Part shown: positions 31,702-40,373 of the stretch, piece after piece
Layout of the letters: the number at the start of each line of letters is the position of its first letter
Position numbering within the stretch: position 1 is the stretch's first letter
NCBI GenBank assembly: GCA_021792975.1
Contig: JAJYTR010000011.1
Coordinates: forward strand, 1-56,281
Direction: 5' to 3'
Length of the DNA: 56,281 nucleotides
Origin: Pseudomonadota bacterium
Lineage (GTDB): Bacteria; Pseudomonadota; Gammaproteobacteria; Xanthomonadales; Rhodanobacteraceae
Program-made: the position numbers and the translations under genes
Notes under the pieces: model-generated
The model's input: the letters and a program-made list of their open reading frames with translations, nothing else
Database searches by the model: none
What the model was told of the DNA's origin: nothing

Positions 31702-32040
31702 CGTAAGCCGGGTTCTGTTCTAGACAGTCATTCCTCTCGGCCTGGCGTCACCGCCAGGCTCCAGCGGCCAACCCGGAGGCGACGCGGGCCACGTCATAGC
31801 CTCCCTATTCGGCCTTGCTCCAGGTGGGGTTTGCCGTGCCGCGTGGCGTTGTCCCCACGCGCGGTGCGCTCTTGCCGCACCGTTTCACCCTTGCCTGATC
31901 CCCTTGCGGGGCCATCGGCGGTTTGCTTTCTGTTGCACTTTCCGTCGGCTCGCGCCGCCCAGGCGTTACCTGGCACCTTGCCCTGTGGAGCCCGGACTTT
32001 CCTCGGCGCTTGCGCGACGCGACTGCCCGGCCGACTCCGC
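31692..32040 (-). ncRNA. rnpB: RNase P RNA (M1 RNA), bacterial type A
   Basis: About 349 bases. The conserved core is clear on the minus strand: GAGGAAAGTCCGGGCTCC near the 5' end, CAGGGCAAGGTGCCAGGTAA then CGCCTGGG, ACAGAAAGCAAACCGCC, GGGTGAAACGGTG, and ACAGAACCCGGCTTA near the 3' end. The ends pair through a 10-base P1 helix (GGAGTCGGCC at 32029-32038 with GGCCGACTCC at 31692-31701). It is the catalytic part of RNase P, which matures tRNA 5' ends. A TACACT -10-like element at 32046-32051 lies just upstream. It stands between rsmI and mraZ, a common gammaproteobacterial order. Confidence 0.95.
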
Positions 32041-32087
32041 TTTCAAGTGTAACCGTTGCGCACGGCGCGCGGGCGGTACACACCGCG

Positions 32088-32924
32088 TCAATCGGGACCG
32101 CCGCCCGCGTACAGCGCGCGGCGCGGCGCGCCGGTGAACTCGGCCGCAATGCGCGCGGCGCGTGCGGGCGGCAGCTCGGCACGCAGCCGTTCGAACAACC
32201 GGCGCCCCTGTGCCAGCGCACGGGCATCGGCCGCATCGTCACCGGCCACCAGCAGCACGATCTCGCCGCGCCGCTGGTCGGCATCGGCCTGCACGCGGGC
32301 GCGCAGGCCGGCGAGGCTGTCCGTCAGCACGGTCTCGTGGATCTTGGTCAGTTCGCGCGCCAGCGCCGCCGGCCGGGCGGCGCCGAAAGCCGCGACGAGA
32401 TCGTCGAACGTCTCCAGCAGGCGATGCGGCGCCTCGTAGAAAACCAGCGTGCGCGTCTCCGCCGCCAGCTCGCGCAACCGGTTGCGGCGGGCGCCAGCAG
32501 CGGCGGGCAGGAATCCCTCGAAAACGAAGCGGGTGCAGGGCAGACCCGCCACCGAAAGTGCCGCGACCAGTGCCGAGGGTCCCGGCACCGGCGTCACGCG
32601 CAAGCCCGCCGCGCGCGCCGCACGCACCAGCAGGTAGCCCGGATCGCTGAGCAGCGGCGTGCCGGCATCGGAAACCAGCGCAAGATCCTCGCCGCGCTGC
32701 AGGCGCGCGACCAGCACCGGTGTTTGCGCGGCCTCGTTGTGCCCGTGCAGCGCCAGCAGCGGTGTGCCGATGCCGCAGTGCATCAGCAATTGCCGCGTAT
32801 GCCGGGTGTCCTCCGCCGCGATCGCCGCCACGTGCGCGAGCACGAGGCGTGCGCGTGCAGACAAATCCTCCAGATTGCCGATCGGGGTCGCCACCACCCA
32901 CAGCGTGCCGCCTGGATCCGACAT
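32088..32924 (-). CDS. rsmI: 16S rRNA (cytidine-1402 2'-O)-methyltransferase RsmI
   Basis: 278 residues from ATG 32924 (MSDPGGTLWVVATPIGNLEDLS). Tetrapyrrole-methylase-like fold: ATPIGNLEDLSARA near 12, EDTRHTRQLL near 38, SDAGTPLLSDPGY near 85, VTPVPGPSALVAAL near 112, and FYEAPHRLLETF near 160. It modifies the 2'-O of C1402 in 16S rRNA. Divergent from lpoA, with 77 bases between the starts, and followed by rnpB 47 bases downstream, as in E. coli-like genomes where rsmI neighbours lpoA and yraN. Confidence 0.97.
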   Translation of the reverse strand: MSDPGGTLWVVATPIGNLEDLSARARLVLAHVAAIAAEDTRHTRQLLMHCGIGTPLLALHGHNEAAQTPVLVARLQRGEDLALVSDAGTPLLSDPGYLLVRAARAAGLRVTPVPGPSALVAALSVAGLPCTRFVFEGFLPAAAGARRNRLRELAAETRTLVFYEAPHRLLETFDDLVAAFGAARPAALARELTKIHETVLTDSLAGLRARVQADADQRRGEIVLLVAGDDAADARALAQGRRLFERLRAELPPARAARIAAEFTGAPRRALYAGGGPD

Positions 32925-33001
32925 CGTGCTCTCCACGGGCGCGGTCCGCCCGGCAGCATCCGCTATCATCGCAGAGCCGTTTCCGACCGTGCAGGCCCGC
33001 G

Positions 33002-34771
33002 ATGCGTCCGCTGATCCCGATGCTGCTTGCCGTGGTCCTGCTGGCACTGGCCGGCTGCGCCACACTGGGTGTGCCCACGCCGGCGCAGCAGGCGGCCAAC
33101 GCGCAGGCGCTGGCGCTGTACCAGCGGGGCGATTTCCAGGGCGCGGCGCGTACCTGGCAGGACCTGGCACCCCCGGAACAGCAGGGTGCGCTGGCCAGCC
33201 GCTACCGGCTGCGCGCCGCCGACGCCTGGTACCGTGCCGGGCAGACCGCACGCGCCGCGCAGATGCTCGCAACCGTGCAGGGCAACCGGCTGCAGGGCGA
33301 GGACGCCGCGCGCTACAACCTGCTGCAGGGCGAACTGGCGCTGCCGCGCGATCCGCAGCAGGCCATGGCCATCGCCGCCATGCTTCCGGCCACACTGCCT
33401 GCGGACCTGCAGCTGCGTGCCGCGCGGCTGCAGGCGCGGGCGGCTGCCGCGTTGGGCGACCGTTATGCCGAGGCGCGCGCGCGCGCGCGCATGGACCCGC
33501 TGCTGGCCGGTGCGGCGCGGCAACGCAATGCGCGCCGGATCGAGCGGCTGCTGACCGCGCTCGGGGTGCCGGCCCTGCTGAAGCAGGCACAGGCGCTGCC
33601 GGCCGGTGATCCGATGCGGCCATGGCTGGGCCAGGCGCTGCGCCGGCTGGGCAGCACGCTGCCGAGCCCGCTGCCGCAACTCGAGCGGCCGGCCGGCACG
33701 CTGGTGGTCGCCGGCGCCAGCGCCAGCGGCGAGGGTTTCCACGCCTACCACCAGGTTGCCCTGCTGCTGCCGCTCAGCGGCCCCCTGCGCGCCGCGGGGG
33801 ATGCGGTTGTCGAGGGATACCTCACCGCCTACTTCAACACACCCGCGAACCAGCCGCGCCCGCTGCTGCGCATCTACGACACCCAGGGCACGCCAGCCGG
33901 CGCGCTGGCCGCCTGCCGGCAGGCGCAGCAGGACGGCGCCGATCTGATCGTGGGTCCGCTGGCACGCGATGCCGTCGCCGCGCTGTTCGCAAGCGATCCG
34001 ACGCTGCCGGTGCTGGCGCTGAACCATCCCGACGGCGACGGCACCCCCCCGGCAGGCAGCGCCGAGTTCGGCCTGATGCCGGAGAACGACGGAGTGCAGG
34101 CCGCGGCGCGCCTGCTGCAGCAGGGCATCCGCAGCGCCGTGGTATTCACCAGCGGCAGCGATGGCCAGCAGCGCGCCGTGCGTGCGTTCCAGTCGCAGTT
34201 CACCGCCGGCGGCGGCCAGGTGCTTTCGGTGCAGACGCTGCCACCGGATACGGTGAACTACAAGGCGCAGATCCAGGCGGTGGCTCCGCTGCTGGGTGGC
34301 CACGGCGGCATCTTCATCGCCGTCACCCCGGAAACTGCGCGGCTGCTGCTGCCGCAGATCCGTGTGGCCCGGCTGCGCCAGCCGGTGCTGGCCACCGTCG
34401 AGGTCTATACCGGGATTCCCAGCGCGCTGGACCGCGATCTGGACGGCGTGCAGTTCCCGGACGCCCCCTGGCTGTACAACGCGCAGGCCGGGCTGCCGAC
34501 CCGTTCGAGCCTGCAACGCGATCTGCCGGTCGCCGCCGGACGCGGTGCGCGACTGTTCGCCTTCGGCATGGACGCCAGTCTGCTCAGCCCCTATTTCGCC
34601 TGGCTCGAGCGGCATCCCGGCAGCTACGTTTCCGGCGCCACCGGACAGCTCAGCGTGGATGCCTCCGGCGAGGTGCAGCGCACGCCGATCTGGGTGGACT
34701 TCGTCAACGGCGTGGCGACGCCCCTGACCGGATCGCTGGAAAGCAGCAGCGGCAGCGCTGACCCGCCGTGA
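33002..34771 (+). CDS. lpoA: LpoA (LppC/YraM) outer-membrane lipoprotein, activator of a class A PBP
   Basis: 589 residues from ATG 33002. A lipoprotein signal peptide ends in the lipobox LALAGC (Cys 19). The N-terminal third is alpha-helical with TPR-like repeats (ALALYQRGDFQGAARTWQDLA, RYRLRAADAWYRAGQ); the rest is a periplasmic-binding-protein-like fold starting YHQVALLLPLSGPLRAAGDAV near 253 and continuing with GADLIVGPLARDAVAALF. In E. coli LpoA stimulates the synthase PBP1A, and a PBP1A-type gene (ponA) lies 8 kb away. yraN overlaps its end. Confidence 0.93.
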   Translation: MRPLIPMLLAVVLLALAGCATLGVPTPAQQAANAQALALYQRGDFQGAARTWQDLAPPEQQGALASRYRLRAADAWYRAGQTARAAQMLATVQGNRLQGEDAARYNLLQGELALPRDPQQAMAIAAMLPATLPADLQLRAARLQARAAAALGDRYAEARARARMDPLLAGAARQRNARRIERLLTALGVPALLKQAQALPAGDPMRPWLGQALRRLGSTLPSPLPQLERPAGTLVVAGASASGEGFHAYHQVALLLPLSGPLRAAGDAVVEGYLTAYFNTPANQPRPLLRIYDTQGTPAGALAACRQAQQDGADLIVGPLARDAVAALFASDPTLPVLALNHPDGDGTPPAGSAEFGLMPENDGVQAAARLLQQGIRSAVVFTSGSDGQQRAVRAFQSQFTAGGGQVLSVQTLPPDTVNYKAQIQAVAPLLGGHGGIFIAVTPETARLLLPQIRVARLRQPVLATVEVYTGIPSALDRDLDGVQFPDAPWLYNAQAGLPTRSSLQRDLPVAAGRGARLFAFGMDASLLSPYFAWLERHPGSYVSGATGQLSVDASGEVQRTPIWVDFVNGVATPLTGSLESSSGSADPP

Positions 34772-35154
34772 GCGCGGCACGGTCCACCGCCACGCCGCGC
34801 CAACGTCTGGGAGCGGCCGGCGAGTCGGCGGCGCTGGCGCATCTGCAGGGTGCCGGGCTGATCCTGCTGGCGCGCAACGTGCGCTGCCGCTACGGCGAGC
34901 TGGATCTGGTGATGCTCGATGGCGCGACGCTGGTGTTCGTCGAGGTGCGCACGCGCGCCGATGGCGCGCGCGGCGGTGCGCTGGGTTCGGTGGGCAGCGG
35001 CAAGCGCCTGCGCCTGCTGCGCGCGGCGGCCGACTATCTGGCTTCGCATCCGGCGCATGCGGCACGCACCTGTCGCTTTGACGTCGTGGGCTACGACGGC
35101 CACGCCCCCGGCACGCCCTGCCAATGGGTGCGTGCCGCCTTCGAGGCAGGTTGA
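34768..35154 (+). CDS. UPF0102 protein YraN
   Basis: 128 residues from GTG 34768, overlapping the lpoA stop (GTGA). Endonuclease-like fold typical of UPF0102: GAAGESAALAHLQGAG near 15, NVRCRYGELDLVMLDG near 38, FVEVRTRADG near 57 and the end CRFDVVGYDG. The E-D-ExR pattern resembles a Holliday-junction resolvase or nuclease core; no activity is established for the family. lpoA-yraN is a conserved pair. Confidence 0.93.
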   Translation: MSAARSTATPRQRLGAAGESAALAHLQGAGLILLARNVRCRYGELDLVMLDGATLVFVEVRTRADGARGGALGSVGSGKRLRLLRAAADYLASHPAHAARTCRFDVVGYDGHAPGTPCQWVRAAFEAG

Positions 35155-35171
35155 GCACATCGCCCGCCGCC

Positions 35172-35201
35172 TTGCCTGCCCGCGCGCGCCTGCCCTAGTC
35201 T
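35172..35201 (+). promoter_or_regulatory. Possible nupC promoter
   Basis: TTGCCT (35172-35177) and TAGTCT (35196-35201) with an 18-base spacer in the short gap before nupC, about 45 bases before its start. The match is moderate and read by eye only. Confidence 0.35.
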
Positions 35202-35243
35202 TCGGCACGCGCAGGCGGCGACCGCTCGCACGGGGACTCCAGC

Positions 35244-36569
35244 ATGCTTCTCGATCTGTTGGGCCGCATCGCGTTCGGCTTGTTCGGTCTGGCCCTGCTG
35301 CTGGCAATCGCGGTGGCGTTCTCCAACCACCGCCGCGGCATCGACTGGAAGCTGGTGGGCAGCGGCGTCCTGCTGCAGACCGTGTTCGCTCTGTTCGTGC
35401 TGAAAATGCCCTTCGGCGAGGGTGTCTTCAACGCGCTCGCTGCAGGATTCGTCACCATCATGGGTTACGTCGGTGCCGGCTCCAGCTTCATCTTCGGCAA
35501 CCTGGTCAACGCCGCCAACCCCAGCATCGGCTACGTATTCGCACTGCAGGTGCTGCCGACCATCGTGTTCTTCGCCGCGCTCACCGGCGTGCTCTACCAC
35601 CTCGGCATCATGCAAAAGATCGTGCAGGGCATGGCCTGGGTGATCACCAAGGTGATGCGCGTGTCCGGCGCCGAGACCACCAGTGTGTGCGCCAGCGTGT
35701 TCATCGGCCAGACCGAGGCGCCGCTCACCATCAAGCCCTACATCGAGCGCATGACCGAGGCCGAGCTGATGACGGTGATGATCGGCGGCATGGCGCATAT
35801 CGCCGGATCGGTGATGGCCGCATACGTGGGCCTGCTGGGCCACGGCGATCCGGCGCAGATGGAGTTCTACGCCAAGCATTTCCTCACCGCATCGATCATG
35901 GCCGCGCCGGCGACGCTGATGATCGCCAAGATCCTCATCCCGGAAACGCAGCAGCCGCTGACGCGCGGCACGGTGAGGATGCAGCTCGAGCGCACCACCG
36001 CCAACGTGATCGACGCGGCGGCCAGCGGTGCCGGCGACGGCCTAAAGCTGGCGCTGAACGTCGGCGCCATGCTGCTGGCCTTCATCGCGCTGATCGCCCT
36101 GCTGAACGCCCCCATCCAGTGGCTGGGCTCACACCCCTGGAGCGGAGGGGACGGCAGCACGCTCAACCACTGGCTCTCGCAGGCCAGCAGCCGCGACATC
36201 CGGCTGAGCATGCAGACGATCTTCGGCTGGCTGCTGGCGCCGGTGGCCTGGATCATCGGCGTGCCCTGGCACGACGCGCCGCTGGTAGGCAGCTTCATCG
36301 GCCAGAAGGTGGTGATCAACGAGTTCGTCGCCTACACCGACATGTCGCGGCATCTGGACCGGCTGCTGCCGCAAAGCCGCCTGATTGCCACCTACGCGCT
36401 GTGCGGATTCGCCAATTTCTCCTCGATCGCCATCCAGATCGGCGGCATCGGCGGCATCGCGCCCAGCCGGCGCGGCGATCTGGCGCGGCTGGGCCTGCGG
36501 GCGGTGCTGGGCGGCTCGCTGGCCACCTTCATGACCGCCACCATCGCCGGCGTGATCAGCGGCATCTGA
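35244..36569 (+). CDS. nupC: Concentrative nucleoside transporter, NupC family
   Basis: 441 residues with about ten membrane segments. The CNT family motifs are clear: GIDWKLVGSGVLLQ near 33, GYVGAGSSFIFG near 75, ETTSVCASVFIGQTEAPLTIKPY near 145, MTVMIGGMAHIAGSVMAAYVG near 175, GQKVVINEFVAYTDM near 353, and ALCGFANFSSIAIQIGGIGG near 386. It imports nucleosides with a cation across the inner membrane. Immediately behind it lie remains of a ribokinase gene, and a nucleoside hydrolase is encoded 11 kb away, suggesting nucleoside salvage. Confidence 0.96.
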   Translation: MLLDLLGRIAFGLFGLALLLAIAVAFSNHRRGIDWKLVGSGVLLQTVFALFVLKMPFGEGVFNALAAGFVTIMGYVGAGSSFIFGNLVNAANPSIGYVFALQVLPTIVFFAALTGVLYHLGIMQKIVQGMAWVITKVMRVSGAETTSVCASVFIGQTEAPLTIKPYIERMTEAELMTVMIGGMAHIAGSVMAAYVGLLGHGDPAQMEFYAKHFLTASIMAAPATLMIAKILIPETQQPLTRGTVRMQLERTTANVIDAAASGAGDGLKLALNVGAMLLAFIALIALLNAPIQWLGSHPWSGGDGSTLNHWLSQASSRDIRLSMQTIFGWLLAPVAWIIGVPWHDAPLVGSFIGQKVVINEFVAYTDMSRHLDRLLPQSRLIATYALCGFANFSSIAIQIGGIGGIAPSRRGDLARLGLRAVLGGSLATFMTATIAGVISGI

Positions 36570-36830
36570 TGCGGCAGGGTGATCCGCCATCGGCGTTGCG
36601 CAGGTCGTCGTCGGCGGCAGCTACAACCAGGACCAGTTGTGGCGCTGCGGACGTTTCCCGGAGGTCGGGGAAACGCTGGCCGCAAGCGCCTTCGACCTCT
36701 CCGCAGGCGGCAAGGGCAGCAACCAGGCCATCGCCGGCGCGCGCCAGGACGCGGCCACCTGCCTGACGCCGCCGTCGGCACCGATGCGGCCGGCGAGGCG
36801 GCGCGCGCACCGGATGGTGAGCCGCACCGC
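36569..36830 (+). pseudogene. Decayed ribokinase (PfkB family) gene, N-terminal remnant
   Basis: A possible old start ATG at 36569 overlaps the nupC stop (TGATG) but is out of frame with what follows. From 36601 one frame reads VVVGGSYNQDQ, then FPEVGETLAASAFDLSAGGKGSNQAIAGARQ, matching the ribokinase N-terminus (ribose-binding GGKGxNQA). Near 36740 the reading shifts: a neighbouring frame gives AAVGTDAAGEAARA, which fits the next ribokinase block (AVGxDxxGE). After that similarity is lost. So there are at least two frameshifts and about three quarters of the gene is missing. It is most simply a dead, 3'-deleted rbsK that was once coupled to nupC. Confidence 0.75.
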
Positions 36831-36870
36831 AGCACAGCGCCCGCCGATGCTCCGGGGTACACAAAACGGA

Positions 36871-36892
36871 ACGGGCGGCCGCAGCCGCCCGT
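36871..36892 (-). terminator. Terminator of the pilMNOPQ operon
   Basis: A 9-base perfect inverted repeat (ACGGGCGGC, loop CGCA on the plus strand) lies 25 bases after the pilQ stop, and on the minus strand is followed by TTCCGTTTTGTG. The stem with a T-rich stretch fits a Rho-independent terminator for pilQ. Confidence 0.6.
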
Positions 36893-36917
36893 CCGGTACA
36901 AGTGATTCCACGACGCT

Positions 36918-39176
36918 CTATTTGAGGCTCTCGTTGAGGATGCGCGGGGTGACGAAGATCAGCAGCTCCGCCTTGGTGTTGTTGCGGTTGGTGTTGCGGA
37001 ACAGCAGCCCCAGGCCCGGGATGTCGCCCAGCAGCGGGACCTTCTGCTCGGTCATGCCCTTGGTCACCTCGTAGATGCCGCCCAGCACCACGGTCTGGCC
37101 GTTGTCGACCAGCACGCCGGTCTGGATCTGGCGGGTGTCGATCTGCGGCACCTGGCCGCCGCCCGGGTTGTTGATGAAGCCGGCCAGGGCGTCCTTCTTG
37201 ACGTCCAGCGCCAGATACACGCGGCCGTCGGCGGTGATGGTGGGCGTGACCTTGAGCTCCAGCACTGCATCCTTGAACTGCACGGTGGCGGTGCCGACGC
37301 CCGCGCCGCCCAGCGCATTCTGGAAGGTGACGTAGCCGATCTCGGTACCCTGCTTGATGATCGCCGGCTGCTGGTTGGCGGTGATCACGCGCGGGCTGGA
37401 GATGGTCTCGCTCTTGCCTTCCGTCTGCGCGGCCGAGAGTTCCAGATCCAGCAGGTAGTTGGAACCCAGCACCGCCAGACCGAAGCTTCCGGCCGGAGTG
37501 GTGGCCGGCAGGTTGACGTTGAGCCCGCCGGGGAAGGTGATGGCCGGCGGCAGCGTCGGCTGCGGCGGCGTGCCGCCGGTCTGCGCGGCGTACTGCTGGT
37601 TGAGCTGGTTCTGCGCGATCACCTGGTTCTGCGCGGCGATGCTGTTGTCCAACGCTGTCGTGTCGGTAATCGTGGCCCCGGTGGAGACCAGTTGCCCGCT
37701 GGGGTTGGTGAAGAAGCCGCTGGCGCCGAACTTGGCCCCCAGCTCGCGCACGAAGTTGTCGGTGGCGATGACGATGCGCGATTCGATCAGCACCTGCTTG
37801 ACCGGCTTGTCGAGCTGCGCCACCAGCGCGCGGATCTCGCGGATCTTCTGCGGGATGTCGCTGACGATCAGCGTGTTGGTGCGGTCGTCGTAGGTGACGC
37901 TGCCGCGCACCGAGAGGAAGCCGCGGCTGACGTTGCCGCCGGCGGCGCCGCCGGCGGTGTTCTGCAGGCTCTTCTGCGTCAGCAGCTGGGCGATGGTGGA
38001 GGCCTTGCCGTAGCTGATGGGGATGAAGTCGGTGACCAGCGGCGCGGCCTCCTCGGCGCGCATGCGGGTTTCGGCCTTGGCCTGCTCGTAGGCGGCCAGC
38101 TCGCTCTGCGGCGCCACCCAGATGACGTTGCCGTCGCGCTGCATGCCCAGGCCCTTGGCGCGCATGATCACCGCCAGCGCCTGGTCCCAGGGCACGTTGA
38201 CCAGCCGCAGGGTGATGCTGCCGCCGACGCTGTCGGAGGCCACGATGTTGAGATTGGAGACATCGGCGATCAACTGCAGCGCCGAACGCGTGGGGATGTC
38301 CTGGAAATTGAAGGTGACGCGCGCGCCGGTGTACTTGGGCCCTTCCATGCCCTTACCGATGACGCCGCCGGTCTGCTGCGCCTTCTTCGGCGCGATCTCG
38401 ACCACGTACTCGTCGCCGGTCTGGTAGGCCGAGGGCTCGAACGCGCCGCGCGCGGCGATCTCCATGCGCGCGCCGTCGCCGACGGGACGCGTGGTGACCG
38501 TGGTCACCGGGGTGGCGAAGTCGTTGACGTCCAGCCGCTGCGCCAGCTTCGGCGGCAGCGAGGCGTTGGCGAAATCGACCACCATGCGGTCGCCCGCGCG
38601 GTGCATGTCGACATTGGCGCCGCTGCCGCTGAAGCGGACGATGACCTGGCCCGCGCCGTCCCTGCTGCGCTGGAAGTCGATGTTGCGGATGGCCAGCGAG
38701 CCGGTAGCGGGCAGCATCTTGCTGGGATTGCCCACCGCGCTGGAAGCCAGCGCGCTGCCGCTGCCGCTGCTGATCGAGAGCACCAGTGCGTCACCCTCGA
38801 CACGGGTGGTGTAGCTGGCGTTCTGGATGAGGTCCACCACGATGCGCGTACGGTCGCCGGCGGAAACGGCGGTGACGCTGGAGGTGGCGCCGCTGCCCAC
38901 CTCCAGGCGCCGCTTGGCCAGCGCCAGGGTGGTGTTGTCCAGGTCCACCGCGATGCGCGGCGGATCGGTGGTGGTGAACACGCGCGGCTGCGGCGGCGTG
39001 CCGTCGAACTTCAGGGTCACGGCAACCCTGCCCCCGGGCAGAGCCTGGTAGCTCATGTCCTTGAGGGTCGTGGCGATTGCGGCCGCCGGCAGCAGGGCCA
39101 ACAGCAGCACGGACAGCCATGCGGCCATGCGGACGCGCGATGCGCGGAGGTTGTTGCCAATGGCTTGCGTCGTCAT
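36918..39176 (-). CDS. pilQ: Type IV pilus secretin PilQ
   Basis: 752 residues from ATG 39176, which has GGGGG eight bases upstream; GTG 39185 and ATG 39182 are nearer that site and less likely. Signal peptide (RMAAWLSVLLLALLPAAAIA), two AMIN domains binding peptidoglycan (TLKDMSYQALPGGRVAVTLKF... and IRNIDFQRSRDGAGQVIVRF...), an STN/N0 domain at VTFNFQDIPTRSALQLI, an N1 domain with DRTNTLIVSDIPQ, and the secretin core ending with VPLLGDIPGLGLLFRN and LLIFVTPRIL. PilQ is the outer-membrane gate through which type IV pili pass. Last gene of the operon. Confidence 0.97.
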   Translation of the reverse strand: MTTQAIGNNLRASRVRMAAWLSVLLLALLPAAAIATTLKDMSYQALPGGRVAVTLKFDGTPPQPRVFTTTDPPRIAVDLDNTTLALAKRRLEVGSGATSSVTAVSAGDRTRIVVDLIQNASYTTRVEGDALVLSISSGSGSALASSAVGNPSKMLPATGSLAIRNIDFQRSRDGAGQVIVRFSGSGANVDMHRAGDRMVVDFANASLPPKLAQRLDVNDFATPVTTVTTRPVGDGARMEIAARGAFEPSAYQTGDEYVVEIAPKKAQQTGGVIGKGMEGPKYTGARVTFNFQDIPTRSALQLIADVSNLNIVASDSVGGSITLRLVNVPWDQALAVIMRAKGLGMQRDGNVIWVAPQSELAAYEQAKAETRMRAEEAAPLVTDFIPISYGKASTIAQLLTQKSLQNTAGGAAGGNVSRGFLSVRGSVTYDDRTNTLIVSDIPQKIREIRALVAQLDKPVKQVLIESRIVIATDNFVRELGAKFGASGFFTNPSGQLVSTGATITDTTALDNSIAAQNQVIAQNQLNQQYAAQTGGTPPQPTLPPAITFPGGLNVNLPATTPAGSFGLAVLGSNYLLDLELSAAQTEGKSETISSPRVITANQQPAIIKQGTEIGYVTFQNALGGAGVGTATVQFKDAVLELKVTPTITADGRVYLALDVKKDALAGFINNPGGGQVPQIDTRQIQTGVLVDNGQTVVLGGIYEVTKGMTEQKVPLLGDIPGLGLLFRNTNRNNTKAELLIFVTPRILNESLK

Positions 39177-39198
39177 GTACATCACCCCCAGAGGGTCC

Positions 39199-39723
39199 TC
39201 ATTGCTCGCTCATCGCGATTTCGGCCTTGCGCTCCATCCAGCCGCCATTGCCGTTCGGTACCAGCTCGGTCAGATAGACCTTGTCCGGTGTGACCCGGGT
39301 CACCCGGCCGTCGCTCTGCCCCATGTAGTTGCCCACCACGATGCGGTGGATCACCCCGGTGGGATCCTTGATCAGCGCCTGGGCCCCGGCGCCCGTGCCG
39401 ATGGTGCCCACCATCTTCAGGGAGTCCAGCGGGAAGAACTCCAGCGGCTGTTTGGGTCGGCTGGCATCCGGGCGCGGTCCGCTGTTGCCGTAGGTCCCCG
39501 CCTCGAGCGGACTGGGGCTGAACGGATCGCGCAGGCCCTGGTCGTTGTAGGTGAAGGTCTCGAAGGTCTTGATGACCGGCAGCGGCGGCAGCGGCGGACC
39601 TTTCTTGGCCTTCTCCTGCGCCACCCATTCGCGCAGGTCGGACATGCCACGGGTGCAACCGCCCAGCGCCGTGACGACCGCGCAGGCCAGCAGCACGCGG
39701 GCGAGCAGCGTACGCGGATTCAC
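39199..39723 (-). CDS. pilP: Type IV pilus assembly lipoprotein PilP
   Basis: 174 residues from GTG 39723, which overlaps the pilO stop (GTGA). Lipoprotein signal with the lipobox TALGGC (Cys 23). A disordered proline-rich linker leads to DPFSPSPLE, then a beta-sandwich domain LDSLKMVGTIGTG...RVTRVTPDKVYLTELV. PilP links the PilN/PilO inner-membrane complex to the PilQ secretin, whose gene follows 22 bases later. Confidence 0.95.
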   Translation of the reverse strand: MNPRTLLARVLLACAVVTALGGCTRGMSDLREWVAQEKAKKGPPLPPLPVIKTFETFTYNDQGLRDPFSPSPLEAGTYGNSGPRPDASRPKQPLEFFPLDSLKMVGTIGTGAGAQALIKDPTGVIHRIVVGNYMGQSDGRVTRVTPDKVYLTELVPNGNGGWMERKAEIAMSEQ

Positions 39724-40373
39724 TTGCCACCTCCCTTGCCGGCCGCCGCGCCCTTGCCGCCTTCGTCGTCTTCAATGTAGCGGTAGGTCTGCACCGTGCC
39801 GTTGAGTTCCAGCAGCCCCCCCGGCGCGGGCTTGTTGCCGGTGGCGCCCAGCGGCCGCAGCGAGACGTCGTGCATGGTCAGGATCACTACGCGCGGCAGC
39901 GAAGCCACGCCGCTGATGAAGGTGCCGAACTGGTTGTAGGTGCCGATCATCTTCAGCTTGATGGGCTTGACCGCGTAGAACTCCTTGACGGTCTCGGGTT
40001 CGGGCTGGAACAGATCGGTCTGCAGGCCCGCCGAGAGCGCCGTCTGCGAGACGTCCACCAGCAGCTGCGGCATCTCGGTCTTGCTGGGCAGCTGGCGCAG
40101 CATCTGCCGCAGCATGTCCTGCATCTCGGAGAGCTGCTTCTTCAGCGCGTCGAGATTGACCGCACGCTCCTGCTGCTTGACGAACTGCTGCTTGAGCTGG
40201 ACCTCCTGGCTGGCCAGGGATGCCAGGTCGTTCTGCTGGTTGCTGATCTTGAACCACCAGCCGAAGAACAGGATCACCACCGCCGCCAGCACGGTGAAGG
40301 TGGTCTTGACCGACTGCGGCCAGCCGCCGATGTTGTTGCGGTCGAGATTGCGGAAATCGTCGAGGAAGCTCAC
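39720..40373 (-). CDS. pilO: Type IV pilus inner-membrane protein PilO
   Basis: 217 residues from GTG 40373, overlapping the pilN stop (GTGA). Cytoplasmic start, membrane helix near 23-40 (TTFTVLAAVVILFFGWWF), a coiled coil (ASLASQEVQLKQQFVKQQERAVNLDALKKQL), then a ferredoxin-like domain with FYAVKPIKLKMIGTYNQFGTFISGVASLPRVV. It pairs with PilN. The C-terminal tail is glycine/lysine-rich. Confidence 0.95.
   Translation of the reverse strand: MSFLDDFRNLDRNNIGGWPQSVKTTFTVLAAVVILFFGWWFKISNQQNDLASLASQEVQLKQQFVKQQERAVNLDALKKQLSEMQDMLRQMLRQLPSKTEMPQLLVDVSQTALSAGLQTDLFQPEPETVKEFYAVKPIKLKMIGTYNQFGTFISGVASLPRVVILTMHDVSLRPLGATGNKPAPGGLLELNGTVQTYRYIEDDEGGKGAAAGKGGGK

Noticed and set aside
31541-31723. 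Small plus-strand frame beginning at the palindrome, and a preceding three-codon frame with AGGAG
   Set aside because: Runs antisense into rnpB, low-complexity sequence, no conserved features.
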